A DNA stretch of 54,411 nt from Candidatus Rifleibacteriota bacterium (lineage in GTDB: Bacteria > Muiribacteriota > Ozemobacteria > Ozemobacterales > Ozemobacteraceae): the NCBI GenBank assembly GCA_018818125.1, contig JAHISQ010000063.1, positions 1-54,411 on the forward strand. Direction: 5' to 3'. Below are positions 34,308 to 43,468 of the stretch, one piece after another. Each line of letters starts with the position of its first letter. Positions within the stretch are counted from its first letter, which is position 1. The notes under the pieces are model-generated. The model was not told where the DNA came from and made no database searches. It saw only the letters and a list, made by a program, of their open reading frames with translations. Position numbers and translations under genes: made by a program.

Positions 34308-34335
34308 ATTATAACAAACCAAAATAAAACCGCAA
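34308..34335 (-). promoter_or_regulatory. Promoter of the glycine-zipper gene
   Basis: TTGCGG (34330-34335), 16-bp spacer, perfect TATAAT (34308-34313). It gives a leader of about 125 nt. Confidence 0.65.
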
Positions 34336-34382
34336 GTCGCTGACAAAAATATTTTTAATATTTGCTAATATTGCTTTGTTTA

Positions 34383-34418
34383 AAGAAAAAGAACTGCCCC
34401 TTGAGAGGGCAGTTCTTT
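34383..34418 (-). terminator. Terminator after gdhA
   Basis: 11-bp perfect stem AAGAACTGCCC/GGGCAGTTCTT (34389-34399 with 34407-34417) followed by Ts on the minus strand (34385-34390 region). Confidence 0.9.
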
Positions 34419-34441
34419 TCGTGATCAAGTCAGGAAACTGC

Positions 34442-35776
34442 TTAGACAACACCCTGGTCGAGCATTGCGCTGGCAACCTTCATGAAACCGGCAACGTTGG
34501 CGCCCTTGATGTAATTGATGCGCTCGCCTTCTTTGCCATGTTTTACACAAGCATCATGAATCGAATGCATGATGTGTTTTAGTTTGTTATCAACTTCTTC
34601 TGCTGTCCAGTTCAGGCGCTCACTGTTCTGAGTCATTTCGAGACCAGAAACAGCAACACCACCGGCATTTACTGCCTTGCCAGGAGCGAAGAGCATTTTC
34701 TCGTGAGCAAGTTTGGCTCCATCCGCGGTGCAGCCCATGTTGGAGACTTCAAGAAGAAGCTTGCAGCCATTCTCAGCAAGTTTCTTAACGTCATCGACGT
34801 TACACTCGTTCTGAATTGCACAAAGAACGGCTACATCACATTTGACGCCCCATGGCTTTGTGTTAGCAAAGAATTTAGCTTTAGGATACTTCTTAACATA
34901 GTCTTCGGCCTGATCGTTGCAGGAAGCGCGCATATCGAGAAGATATTCGCATTTTTCTTCATTGAAGCCTTCTTCGTCATAAACATAACCGTCAGGACCA
35001 CTGATGGTTACACACTTGGCGCCGAGTTCAATGAGTTTCTTGATCGAGCCCCAGGTAACGTTGCCGAAACCAGAGAGAGCAATTGTTTTGCCCTTGAAGC
35101 TGTCATTATTGCGTGCAAGCATGTCAATACCAAAATAAATTGCACCATAGCCGGTGGCTTCCGGGCGAATTAAGCTACCACCCCAGGTTGCACCTTTACC
35201 GGTGAATACGCCGGTAAATTCTTTAACAATGCGTTTATACTGGCCAAACATGTAGCCGATTTCGCGGCCGCCAACGCCAATGTCACCTGCCGGTACATCT
35301 GTGTCCGGGCCAATGTGGCGATAAAGCTCAGTCATAAAAGACTGGCAAAAACGCATGATTTCATTGTCAGAGCGACCTTTGGGGTTAAAGTCTGAGCCGC
35401 CTTTGCCTCCACCCATAGGAAGAGTGGTAAGTGCGTTTTTAAACATTTGTTCAAAACCCAGAAATTTAAGAATGGAAAGGTTTACGCTTGGGTGAAAACG
35501 CAGTCCACCTTTGTAAGGTCCAATGGCGCTGTTAAATTGCACGCGATAACCGCGGTTGACCTGAATTTCGCCCTTGTCGTCTATCCAGGGGACCCTGAAA
35601 GAGATGGCTCGTTCTGGCTCTACTATTCTCTCAAGAATTTTGCCTTTGACCATGCGAGGATTCGCGTGATAGGCATCCCAGATGGTTTCTACTACTTCGT
35701 GAACGGCCTGATGAAATTCGGGTTCGTTCGGGTTTCTGGCTTTTACCATGTCCATGAATTCGGCGATGCTTTTCAT
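34442..35776 (-). CDS. gdhA: Glutamate dehydrogenase (NADP-type)
   Basis: Converts 2-oxoglutarate and ammonium to glutamate. Of 444 residues, the N-terminal substrate domain has GPYKGGLRFHPSV and PMGGGKGG with the catalytic lysines, followed by PAGDIGVGGREIGYM. The nucleotide domain has ALSGFGNVTWGS. Length and motifs fit the hexameric NADP-dependent bacterial class used for ammonium assimilation. The frame extends to 35848, but the ATG at 35776 is chosen because it begins the family's normal N-terminus and GGAAAG lies upstream. A palindrome overlaps the start of transcription. Confidence 0.96.
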   Translation of the reverse strand: MKSIAEFMDMVKARNPNEPEFHQAVHEVVETIWDAYHANPRMVKGKILERIVEPERAISFRVPWIDDKGEIQVNRGYRVQFNSAIGPYKGGLRFHPSVNLSILKFLGFEQMFKNALTTLPMGGGKGGSDFNPKGRSDNEIMRFCQSFMTELYRHIGPDTDVPAGDIGVGGREIGYMFGQYKRIVKEFTGVFTGKGATWGGSLIRPEATGYGAIYFGIDMLARNNDSFKGKTIALSGFGNVTWGSIKKLIELGAKCVTISGPDGYVYDEEGFNEEKCEYLLDMRASCNDQAEDYVKKYPKAKFFANTKPWGVKCDVAVLCAIQNECNVDDVKKLAENGCKLLLEVSNMGCTADGAKLAHEKMLFAPGKAVNAGGVAVSGLEMTQNSERLNWTAEEVDNKLKHIMHSIHDACVKHGKEGERINYIKGANVAGFMKVASAMLDQGVV

Positions 35777-35812
35777 TACTTCACTTTCCTTTCGATGCGA
35801 CCTGATATGTAT

Positions 35813-35829
35813 AACCCGATTGTCGGGTT
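35813..35829 (-). promoter_or_regulatory. Palindromic operator candidate at the gdhA promoter
   Basis: AACCCGA-TTG-TCGGGTT (35813-35829), a perfect 7-bp inverted repeat, with a further TCGGG at 35833. It lies at about +4 to +20 relative to the predicted transcription start, a position typical of a repressor site. Confidence 0.55.
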
Positions 35830-35838
35830 GCATCGGGC

Positions 35839-35867
35839 AACATAGCACGGAGTTGCAAAGTACTCAA
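35839..35867 (-). promoter_or_regulatory. Predicted gdhA promoter
   Basis: TTGAGT (35862-35867), 17-bp spacer, TATGTT (35839-35844). The leader to the gdhA start is about 55 nt. Confidence 0.6.
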
Positions 35868-35876
35868 CATTTTGTT

Positions 35877-35904
35877 TAAAAAATCTCAAGCTATGTTTGA
35901 GATT
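35877..35904 (-). terminator. Terminator overlapping the end of the BASS transporter gene
   Basis: Perfect 8-bp stem AATCTCAA/TTGAGATT (35882-35889 with 35897-35904) followed by a T-run on the minus strand. The stop codon lies in the loop region. Confidence 0.7.
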
Positions 35905-36871
35905 CCTTGCTGATGGCAGTTTGTCTCCGAATAATCAGTCTCTGGGCAATTGCTGCAAGCGGTTGCTGAAACATCATGGCGACCAACACCGGAATACTGG
36001 CTTCGACAGGGAAATGGCCGAGCGCCAACACTAGTCCGACGCTGGTATTACGGATTCCCGCGCAAAAGATGCTGCTGTTAACTGCGTTATCCTTAAAAGC
36101 AAACAACTTTGCCAGAAGCCAGCCCATCAAAAAATTGCTGAGCGCAAGGGTTAGCGTCAGCAGGATGATAGTCGGCGCGCGCGAAAACAGCTCTGCCGCA
36201 GACTGCCGTGAAAGGCCTACGTTGATCATGATTACAGCACACATGCAGATAAATGAGGGTATGCCAAGATACCTGATGCTGCGTCCATAAAATGAGCCAC
36301 GGCTCAGGTCGTTGATGGTAAGTCCAAGAACTGACGGGATGACTATCATCAGAATCAGACTGCGAATCATCGCAGAATAGTCAAGCGTTACATGTTGCCC
36401 GGCAAAAAGCAGTAGAACTCCAGAAATCATAATTGGACTGAGCATTGTATCGACAGTAGCTGCAGTCAACGAAAGCGCTACGTCACCTTTTCCCATGCCC
36501 GTCCAGATTACTGCAGTAATGCCGATTGGCAGGGAAGCTAATAGAATGAAACCCAGAATGAGTTCGTGGCGGCCAGCAAAAAATGTGTTGCAGAGAAGAC
36601 TGGCAACAATTGGCATAAGAGTGTGCTGTAGAATAACAATGCTGATAAGAGGCAGAGGTTTGCGAAATATAATTCCCAGGTCTTTCCAGCTTGTTTTTAG
36701 AGCGGTAACAAAGGTCATGTAGCCAAACATCAGTGGCACAAAACTACGCAGAAAATTCATTCTATCGCCGGCCAGCCAGCCGCAGATCATGGCAAAGAGC
36801 ATGAAAAAAATCATGCGTGAGTTGAGATACAGATACAGTCTTTCGCCGGCTGGTCGCATGCAATAGCTCAT
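35891..36871 (-). CDS. BASS/SBF-family transporter (bile acid:Na+ symporter-like)
   Basis: Integral membrane protein of 326 residues with about nine to ten hydrophobic helices. PLMFGYMTFVTALK, ASLPIGITAVIWTGMGKGDVALSLT and FCAGIRNTSVGLVLA match the family's two crossover regions, which bind Na+ and substrate. Bacterial members import organic anions such as pantoate, pyruvate-like acids or sterol acids; the substrate here cannot be told. There is no clear ribosome binding site at the ATG at 36871. It is upstream of gdhA but separated from it by a terminator. Confidence 0.82.
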   Translation of the reverse strand: MSYCMRPAGERLYLYLNSRMIFFMLFAMICGWLAGDRMNFLRSFVPLMFGYMTFVTALKTSWKDLGIIFRKPLPLISIVILQHTLMPIVASLLCNTFFAGRHELILGFILLASLPIGITAVIWTGMGKGDVALSLTAATVDTMLSPIMISGVLLLFAGQHVTLDYSAMIRSLILMIVIPSVLGLTINDLSRGSFYGRSIRYLGIPSFICMCAVIMINVGLSRQSAAELFSRAPTIILLTLTLALSNFLMGWLLAKLFAFKDNAVNSSIFCAGIRNTSVGLVLALGHFPVEASIPVLVAMMFQQPLAAIAQRLIIRRQTAISKESQT

Positions 36872-37005
36872 AAATGGGGCAGGATTGTAACGAGATTCTA
36901 CTGCAAACTGCTGAAATTAGCTAGAATCTGTGCAAAATTGGTTGCAACTGCAGTTCGTTCTGAGCTTGTCTGCGTAAAGCGGAAAGTCAACAATTCCGGT
37001 TTAAT

Positions 37006-38394
37006 TCAGAGGTTTCGCAGCCAGCTTTTGTATTCACGTTGAAATTCTTTCATGTTGTTGCCAGTCCCTTCAACCATAGCTTCGTCAATCGTTTTGCCAC
37101 GGCCAAGCGCAGATAAAATAGTGTCAAAGCTCTGCTCTCCGTAAAAGTCGGCAATACAGCGTGTAGCCAGATATGAGGCGATGTAGGCACGCGCAACATC
37201 GTTGCGTGACGATCCATTCATCAAGTTTGGTACCTGATTGAGATCGATAGAGTTCTCCTGATCAATGAATTCACGTTGCATCATTCCCTGGTAGTCAGAG
37301 CGTATTTCTTCAGGGGAGCCATTTTCCGCTGCAAACTCCTGATATTGAGCAAGCCCCTCGTTGAGCCAGAGTGGACAGCGATTGTTGGTGTGCAAATGAA
37401 CGATTGTATGCGTAAATTCGTGAGCTAACAGACCACGGATATAGTCAGGGCTTTTGTAGCCTGATTTAAGCGGAATCATGATTTTGATCCCCTGCGCAGA
37501 AGCAGCGGACCAGTCACGGCTTACCTTGTAATAGTCTTCGGTCAGAAAGAAAATAACATTAATTTTAACATCCGGGCGATAGTTGAGCGAGTCGGTAACC
37601 TGATAAAATATTTCTTCAAGCACCTCGAATGTTATATCACTGAGATCCTGTTGGGATTCACCAGCAAAATGAATGATAAAGCGCTGGTCTTCGTCGCTGG
37701 TTGAGTCGCCAGTTGAAGCCAGCATTTCGCGAGCCTGATTAATCGAGTTGCTTACCGCCGCCTTCTGGTTCTTGTCGTCAGTGGCAATTAGCGCTTTTTC
37801 CCAATAATTAATGGCTTCGTCGAGCTGGCGTAGTTCAAAATGGCATTTGCCTAAGTAAAATAGCAAAAAAAACGACTCCGGGTTCGCTGCAAGCGATTTG
37901 TCAAGGTGTTCTATGGCCTTGGCATAATTCATCAGCTGCATCGAAGTAAGCCCGACCTTGCTCACAGTCTGCATGTCTTCGGGGCTTTTGTAGAGTGCGG
38001 TCTCGTAATGTTCGAGGGCCTTTTCGTAATCGCCCTTAAAATAGAGCAGGTCGCCCCATAGTGATTCCATGTAAAAATTGCCGGGCACAAGGTCGGCAAC
38101 TTCGAGAATCATATCCTCATTTGCTTCATATGGAAGATCAATGCACAATCTGATTTTTCGCAGCAAAAAAGCTGCCAGATCAGTTTTTTGAGCATCTGTG
38201 GCACCACGGTTATAGGCAACTTTGCGCAGTTTTTCAATCTCGTTGTCGAGAGCATTGCCAGCGCTATTGAGCGTGGCAAGAATCGGCAACAAATCAGATG
38301 TTGCCGGCTGCAGCGAATTTTGAAATAACTGCACCTGAGCTGCTAGAGTGCAAGGCAACAGTGCGATCAGAAGCAAAATCAACAGCTTTTTCAT
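37006..38394 (-). CDS. Secreted TPR protein with peptidase MA-like metalloprotease domain
   Basis: A signal peptide (1-19) is followed by tetratricopeptide repeats (about 95-215, for example GDYEKALEHYETALYKSP). A gluzincin-like domain follows with HEFTH at 325-329 and the third zinc ligand Glu346 in LNEGLAQY. This matches the peptidase_MA group, found as exported zinc proteases or inactive relatives; all three ligands and the catalytic Glu are present, so activity is plausible. It is the last gene after dnaJ in the same direction, 155 bp away, with no terminator visible. It could therefore be partly read from the heat-shock operon. Confidence 0.85.
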   Translation of the reverse strand: MKKLLILLLIALLPCTLAAQVQLFQNSLQPATSDLLPILATLNSAGNALDNEIEKLRKVAYNRGATDAQKTDLAAFLLRKIRLCIDLPYEANEDMILEVADLVPGNFYMESLWGDLLYFKGDYEKALEHYETALYKSPEDMQTVSKVGLTSMQLMNYAKAIEHLDKSLAANPESFFLLFYLGKCHFELRQLDEAINYWEKALIATDDKNQKAAVSNSINQAREMLASTGDSTSDEDQRFIIHFAGESQQDLSDITFEVLEEIFYQVTDSLNYRPDVKINVIFFLTEDYYKVSRDWSAASAQGIKIMIPLKSGYKSPDYIRGLLAHEFTHTIVHLHTNNRCPLWLNEGLAQYQEFAAENGSPEEIRSDYQGMMQREFIDQENSIDLNQVPNLMNGSSRNDVARAYIASYLATRCIADFYGEQSFDTILSALGRGKTIDEAMVEGTGNNMKEFQREYKSWLRNL

Positions 38395-38549
38395 ATTGTT
38401 CCTGAGCCAAAAAACGTATAAATATTATATCAGGCGGTAACGACTTATGTCATTGGGAGGATGCGCCGGACTATTTTTACTAGTCTATTATAAAAATAAC
38501 AGAAAAAGGCTGAATTGGAAATGGTATGAAAATTTGTAAATGCTTTAAC

Positions 38550-39668
38550 TCAACCGCCGAGCGCCTTTTTGACCTTGTCAAAGAAAGACTTGCCAGAGCC
38601 AATGCCAGTAGCTTTAGACTCGGGATCTTCTTCGGCCAGCTGCATCAGTAGCTCGGTTTGCCTTGCATTCAGCTCTGTCGGTGTGCGCACAAAGATTTTT
38701 ACCAGCTGGTCGCCCTGACCACCACGCAGCGATTTTACGCCGTAGCCGCGCAGTCTGAAGATCTTACCGGTCTGAGTTCCTTCGGGAACCTTAATCTTGA
38801 CTACGCCCTTGAGTGTCGGCACTTCTACTTCGCCGCCAATTGCTGCAAGAGGAAAGGTAATGTTTTTTTCGCAGATGATATCGTCGCCAATTCGCTCAAA
38901 GAAATCATGCTTGCCAACACTAAGAAATATATAAAGACTGCCGCTGGGGCCGCCTTTTTCGCCGGGTTCACCTTCGCCGGTAAGCTTAAGCTTGCTGCCA
39001 GTTTCAACACCGGGTGGAATTTTAACATCAATTTTTTGTGAATGTTTGACTCGCCCGCTGCCTTTGCATGGAGAACATGGTTTGTCGATGATTTCGCCTT
39101 CGCCCTGGCACTGATGGCAGGTGCGCTGGATTGAGAAAAAACCCTGGGCCAGCGAGATTGAGCCTCGCCCCTTGCAGACCGGACACTGCTTCCGACTGCT
39201 GCCGGTTTCGGCGCCAGAACCGGAGCATGTGGTGCAACGACTTGATTTCTGGAGAGTGATGTTTTTATCACAGCCAAAAACCGCTTCTTCGAAGGAAATT
39301 TCGAGGTCATATCTCAAATCAGCGCCGCGTCGTGGCCCCTGTCGCTGGGTATTGCCGGCGCCACCGAAAAAATCAGAAAGAATATCCCCAAAGATATCGC
39401 CGAATCCGCCAAAACCACCCATGTTCTGATAGTTAAAACTGTTGGGGTCAATACCGGCATGGCCGAACTGGTCGTAAGCAGCTCTTTTCTGCGGGTCAGA
39501 AATCACCTGATAAGCTTCGTTGATTTCTTTGAACTTCTCTAACGAATCCTCATTTTTGTTTACATCTGGATGATACTGTCGCGCCAGGCTGCGGAACGCT
39601 TTTTTGATTTCACTCTCGTCAGCGTTCTTTGGCACTCCCAGTACTTCATAATAATCGCGCTTGGCCAT
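38550..39668 (-). CDS. dnaJ: Chaperone DnaJ
   Basis: Hsp40 co-chaperone that delivers unfolded proteins to DnaK and stimulates its ATPase. The J domain (1-70) has HPD in YHPDVNKN. A Gly/Phe-rich linker is followed by four zinc-binding CxxCxGxG repeats ([32 protein letters not shown]). The C-terminal substrate-binding and dimer domains are present. 372 residues, type I and complete. It is downstream of dnaK. Confidence 0.98.
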   Translation of the reverse strand: MAKRDYYEVLGVPKNADESEIKKAFRSLARQYHPDVNKNEDSLEKFKEINEAYQVISDPQKRAAYDQFGHAGIDPNSFNYQNMGGFGGFGDIFGDILSDFFGGAGNTQRQGPRRGADLRYDLEISFEEAVFGCDKNITLQKSSRCTTCSGSGAETGSSRKQCPVCKGRGSISLAQGFFSIQRTCHQCQGEGEIIDKPCSPCKGSGRVKHSQKIDVKIPPGVETGSKLKLTGEGEPGEKGGPSGSLYIFLSVGKHDFFERIGDDIICEKNITFPLAAIGGEVEVPTLKGVVKIKVPEGTQTGKIFRLRGYGVKSLRGGQGDQLVKIFVRTPTELNARQTELLMQLAEEDPESKATGIGSGKSFFDKVKKALGG

Positions 39669-39745
39669 TTAATTGCTCCCTTGAAGGCGTCTGATGCTCT
39701 GTCTAAAACTCTGGCCGTTCAATAAATCGGGCAGAAAACAACGGT

Positions 39746-39778
39746 ACAGGCCGTGGGTCGATAAAACCCACGGCCTGT
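39746..39778 (-). other. Strong hairpin without a T-run between dnaK and dnaJ
   Basis: A 13-bp perfect stem ACAGGCCGTGGGT/ACCCACGGCCTGT (39746-39758 with 39766-39778) lies just after the dnaK stop. There is no U-tract, so it is more likely an mRNA stabiliser or processing site than a full terminator. Confidence 0.75.
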
Positions 39779-39784
39779 CAGTTA

Positions 39785-41644
39785 TCAGTCGGCTTTTTTG
39801 AATTCAGCGTCAACGACGTTTTCGTCTTCGCCGGCGGCAGCATTCTGGCCTGCCTGTTGTTCCTGTTGTGGCTGATGCTCTGCATCAGCGTGTGAAGTCT
39901 GTGCGTTTTTGTAGATCATTTCGCCAAGTTTCTGAGCAGTGGTCTGCAGATCTTCAACCTTGGCCTTGATCATATCGACGTCTTTACTTTCAAGCGCCTT
40001 TTTAAGTTCGCTAACCTTGCCTTCAACTTCACTTTTAAGCTCTGCAGTAACCTTGTCGCCAAGTTCCTTGAGAGTTTTTTCGGTCTGGTAAACCAGACTT
40101 TCACCGGAGTTGAAGGTCTCGATGTATTCGCGTTGCTTGGCGTCTTCCTGAGCGTGCGCTTCGGCTTCTTTAACCATGCGCTCAATCTCATCTTTTTTGA
40201 GCCCGGAGCTGTTGGTGATGGTGATTGCCTGTTCCTTGCTGGTGCCGAGGTCTTTAGCCGAAACATTCACTATGCCGTTGGCGTCGATGTCAAAAGTGAC
40301 TTCGATCTGCGGTACACCGCGTGGGGCCGGTGGAATGCCAACGAGATCAAATCTGCCGAGAGTTTTGTTGTCGGTTGCCAGCTGGCGTTCGCCCTGCAGA
40401 ACGTGGACAGAAACTGCCGGCTGACTGTCAGAGGCTGTTGAGAATACCTGACTTTTTTTGGTCGGAATTGTGGTGTTACGGCCGATCAGGGTTGTCATTA
40501 CTCCGCCGAGAGTTTCGATGCCGAGTGAAAGCGGGGTCACGTCGAGAAGCAGAACGTCTTTAACTTCGCCGCCGAGGATGCCGGCCTGAATAGCTGCGCC
40601 CATGGCAACGCATTCCATCGGGTCGACGCCTCTCTCAGGATCTTTGCCGAAGTGGGATTTAAGCAGATTCTGAATGATCGGCATACGGGTCGGGCCGCCA
40701 ACCATGATAATGTGGTCGACTTCGCCGCGCTTGAGTCCGGCATCGTTAAGAGCGTTGTCAATCGGAGCTTTGCAGCGTTCGACGACTGCGTCTATCAGCT
40801 CTTCCAGTTTAGAGCGGGAAATGGTCATCACCATGTGTTTCGGGCCTTCCTGAGTGGCAGTGATGAATGGCAGGTTTATGTCGGTACTGGTTGTCGTTGA
40901 AAGTTCGATTTTGGCGCGTTCAGAAGCTTCTTTTACACGCTGGTAAGCCATTGAATCTTTGGCGAGATCTATGCCTTCCTGTTTTTTGAATTCGCCGATG
41001 ATCCAGTCGATAATAAGCGTATCCATGTCGGTGCCGCCGAGGCGGGTGTCACCATTGGTTGAGAGAACTTCGAATACACCACTTCCCAGTTCGAGAATGG
41101 TTACGTCAAGCGTGCCGCCGCCGAGGTCAAATACCATGATCTTGCGTTCGCCTTCTTTATCAAGGCCATAAGCAAGAGCGGCTGCCGTTGGTTCGTTGAT
41201 GATGCGTTTTACTTCGATGCCGGCGATGGCACCGGCGTCTTTGGTAGCCTGGCGCTGAGCGTCATCAAAATATGCGGGCACGGTAATAACGGCGCCGGTG
41301 ACTTTATCGTTCAAAAAAGCTTCAGCGTCAGCCTTGATTTTCTGCAGAATAAAAGCGGAGATCTCCTGCGGAGTATAATCTTTAGCGTCAATTTTGATCT
41401 TTTCTTTGGTGCCCATCTTGCGTTTTACGGCGGTAATGGTGCGGTCGGGATTGGTGGTTGCCTGACGTCTGGCTGGTTCACCAATCAGACGCTGACCATC
41501 CTTGGTAAAAGCAACAACGCTGGGAAAAGCTTTGCCGCCGATTGAATTGCCTTCGGCGCTTGGAATAATAACCGGTTTGCCGCCTTCAATAACTGCTGCG
41601 GCTGAATTGGAAGTTCCTAAGTCGATACCAATAACTCTGGACAT
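39785..41644 (-). CDS. dnaK: Chaperone DnaK (Hsp70)
   Basis: ATP-driven Hsp70 chaperone of 619 residues. [18 protein letters not shown] is the N-terminal phosphate-1 motif, [15 protein letters not shown] and [14 protein letters not shown] follow, and then the substrate-binding and lid domains. The C-terminus is Gln-rich and ends acidic ([12 protein letters not shown]), like the EEVD-type DnaK ends. AGGAGGG precedes the ATG. It is in the classic hrcA-grpE-dnaK-dnaJ order. Confidence 0.98.
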   Translation of the reverse strand: MSRVIGIDLGTSNSAAAVIEGGKPVIIPSAEGNSIGGKAFPSVVAFTKDGQRLIGEPARRQATTNPDRTITAVKRKMGTKEKIKIDAKDYTPQEISAFILQKIKADAEAFLNDKVTGAVITVPAYFDDAQRQATKDAGAIAGIEVKRIINEPTAAALAYGLDKEGERKIMVFDLGGGTLDVTILELGSGVFEVLSTNGDTRLGGTDMDTLIIDWIIGEFKKQEGIDLAKDSMAYQRVKEASERAKIELSTTTSTDINLPFITATQEGPKHMVMTISRSKLEELIDAVVERCKAPIDNALNDAGLKRGEVDHIIMVGGPTRMPIIQNLLKSHFGKDPERGVDPMECVAMGAAIQAGILGGEVKDVLLLDVTPLSLGIETLGGVMTTLIGRNTTIPTKKSQVFSTASDSQPAVSVHVLQGERQLATDNKTLGRFDLVGIPPAPRGVPQIEVTFDIDANGIVNVSAKDLGTSKEQAITITNSSGLKKDEIERMVKEAEAHAQEDAKQREYIETFNSGESLVYQTEKTLKELGDKVTAELKSEVEGKVSELKKALESKDVDMIKAKVEDLQTTAQKLGEMIYKNAQTSHADAEHQPQQEQQAGQNAAAGEDENVVDAEFKKAD

Positions 41645-41673
41645 ATATATCCCTCCTGTTTCTGTGTTACAGA

Positions 41674-42273
41674 TTATTTCTGGTTGATTTCTACCTTGGC
41701 TGTTCGCAGAACGCGTTCTTTGAACATATAGCCTTTTTCGTATTCGGCGAGAACGATTTCGTCATCCTGATCTTCTACACAGCGCTTACACATTGCTTCG
41801 TGAATGTGCGGGTCAAACTTCTGCCCTTTGGCGCCGATCTCTTTGAGTCCCTCTTTTTCGAGGACGTCGGTAAACTGTATCGAGAACATTTCGAGTCCAT
41901 CACTGATTTTCTTGTCGACTTTGCATTTGTCAATCTGTTCCATTGCCTTATCAAGTGTATCTATGACTGGCAACAGTCTTTTCAGAAAATCTTCGACACC
42001 GCGGCCTCTGGCTTCAAGCTGTTCTTTGGCGGTGCGGCGCTGTAGATTCTGATAGTCGGCGAGAGCCCTGAAATAGCGATGCTTCATATCGTCAAGCTCT
42101 TTGACGAGTTTGCTTTCACCATTGGGTGACTCTTTAGAAGCTGGTTTTGCAGTGTCAGCGGCCTTGTCAGTCTCGGCAGTATTGTCACTTTCTTCCTGAC
42201 TGTCAAGGTCTTCAGCGCGGTCTTCTGATTCGTTAAGATCAGCAGTTTCTGCGTTAATGTCTTTTTGCGTCAT
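41674..42273 (-). CDS. grpE: Nucleotide exchange factor GrpE
   Basis: Releases ADP from DnaK. 199 residues: an acidic, disordered N-terminus (1-60), a long dimerising helix ([26 protein letters not shown] region) and a C-terminal beta domain ending with the family signature [11 protein letters not shown]. An AAGGTG site lies about 11 bp before the ATG. It lies between hrcA and dnaK. Confidence 0.96.
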   Translation of the reverse strand: MTQKDINAETADLNESEDRAEDLDSQEESDNTAETDKAADTAKPASKESPNGESKLVKELDDMKHRYFRALADYQNLQRRTAKEQLEARGRGVEDFLKRLLPVIDTLDKAMEQIDKCKVDKKISDGLEMFSIQFTDVLEKEGLKEIGAKGQKFDPHIHEAMCKRCVEDQDDEIVLAEYEKGYMFKERVLRTAKVEINQK

Positions 42274-42306
42274 ATTCAGGTGTCACCTTTTAAAAAAAAT
42301 ATCGGG

Positions 42307-43410
42307 TCATTCTGACGATTCACTCTGGCCTATTAGCAGCTTGCTCAGTGTATTAGACAGACTGGTAAGGGTCGAGACAACTCCACCATAGTCCATACGA
42401 AGTGGCCCGATCAGTCCGATTCTGCCTACTGAGCGGTTAGGTCCACGATATCTGGCAGATACCAGAGAAATGTTCTTAATTGCCAGCCCTGAATCAGAGC
42501 CTATGTTTACCACAATCTCTCTTTTACTATCAAGAGATTTTGCCAGAAGCTGCAACAGATTTTCTTTCTGATCGAGCAGGCTTACCATCTGTCTGATTCT
42601 TTCTGGATCATTGAATTCTGGTTGGTCAAAAAAGTTTACCAGCCCATCGAGAAAGATCGAGTCTGAATCAGATTCGTTGGGCGAGTTCTGCACCTGTTTG
42701 ACCAGTTGCGAGAGCAGGTTGTTATAGCGCGACAGGATATGCCGAGTTTTTTCGATGTAATCCTGTTCGTATTGATGAAACTGTTGTTGGCAGAGTTGGG
42801 CGTTCAAAAGAATTGAGAGCTTGTTAAGCACGTCGTCGCTGGTTTCGCTGGGGATATTAACGATCTGGTCGTTGATATTGCCGCAATCATCTACGGTTAC
42901 AAGCATTGCCTTGTTTTCGAGAATTTTGAAAAGCTTTATTGAGCGCAGCGGATTTTTGGCATGTTGCGGGGCTAGCAAAATTCCGGCCAGGTTGGTTTTC
43001 TGGCAGGCATATTTGATGGCAGATTTTAGAATGTCCTGTTGTCTGGTGTTCGTTTCGAGTGATATTTCGGCAATTTTGCCAATCAGAGATTCTTCTAGCT
43101 GGCTGATGCGCTCAAATTCGACAAGAAAGTTAACGTAAAATTTATAGCCTTTTTCAGTGGGAACTCTGCCGGCCGAGGTATGTGGCGAATAAAGATATCC
43201 CATGCTTTCGAGGTCGGCCATTTCGTTGCGCAGCGTGGCTGGAGAGCACGTGAGTTTGCTTGATTTTGACAGATTGCGTGAGCCAACCGGAATACCTGTT
43301 GAAATGAAGGCATCACAGACTTCGCGCAGAACTGTTTTCTGGCGATCGTTGAGGCTGTTGTCAACTTCTGACTCGGCAAAAGCAGATTGTAAAAATGGCG
43401 ATTCGGTCAT
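42307..43410 (-). CDS. hrcA: Heat-inducible transcription repressor HrcA
   Basis: Represses heat-shock genes by binding CIRCE; its folding depends on GroEL. The N-terminal winged helix (about 18-95) has VGSRNLSKSSKLTCSPATLRNEMADLE, followed by GYLYSPHTSAGRVPTEKGYKFY, the family signature. The C-terminal regulatory domain ends with GPLRMDYGGVVSTL. 367 residues. There is no strong ribosome binding site, so it may be made in small amounts. The only CIRCE in the window is upstream of the first groES, 4.2 kb away, consistent with one autoregulated operon. Confidence 0.96.
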   Translation of the reverse strand: MTESPFLQSAFAESEVDNSLNDRQKTVLREVCDAFISTGIPVGSRNLSKSSKLTCSPATLRNEMADLESMGYLYSPHTSAGRVPTEKGYKFYVNFLVEFERISQLEESLIGKIAEISLETNTRQQDILKSAIKYACQKTNLAGILLAPQHAKNPLRSIKLFKILENKAMLVTVDDCGNINDQIVNIPSETSDDVLNKLSILLNAQLCQQQFHQYEQDYIEKTRHILSRYNNLLSQLVKQVQNSPNESDSDSIFLDGLVNFFDQPEFNDPERIRQMVSLLDQKENLLQLLAKSLDSKREIVVNIGSDSGLAIKNISLVSARYRGPNRSVGRIGLIGPLRMDYGGVVSTLTSLSNTLSKLLIGQSESSE

Positions 43411-43430
43411 TGCAGTCTTTAATCATGAAG

Positions 43431-43456
43431 GCACCCCGGCCTGATGGCCGGGGTGC
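43431..43456 (-). other. Strong hairpin without a T-run between groEL and hrcA
   Basis: 11-bp perfect stem GCACCCCGGCC/GGCCGGGGTGC (43431-43441 with 43446-43456), 4-bp loop. It has no U-tract on either strand. It probably limits readthrough or stabilises the groEL part of the message. Confidence 0.75.
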
Positions 43457-43468
43457 AGTCATTCATGT

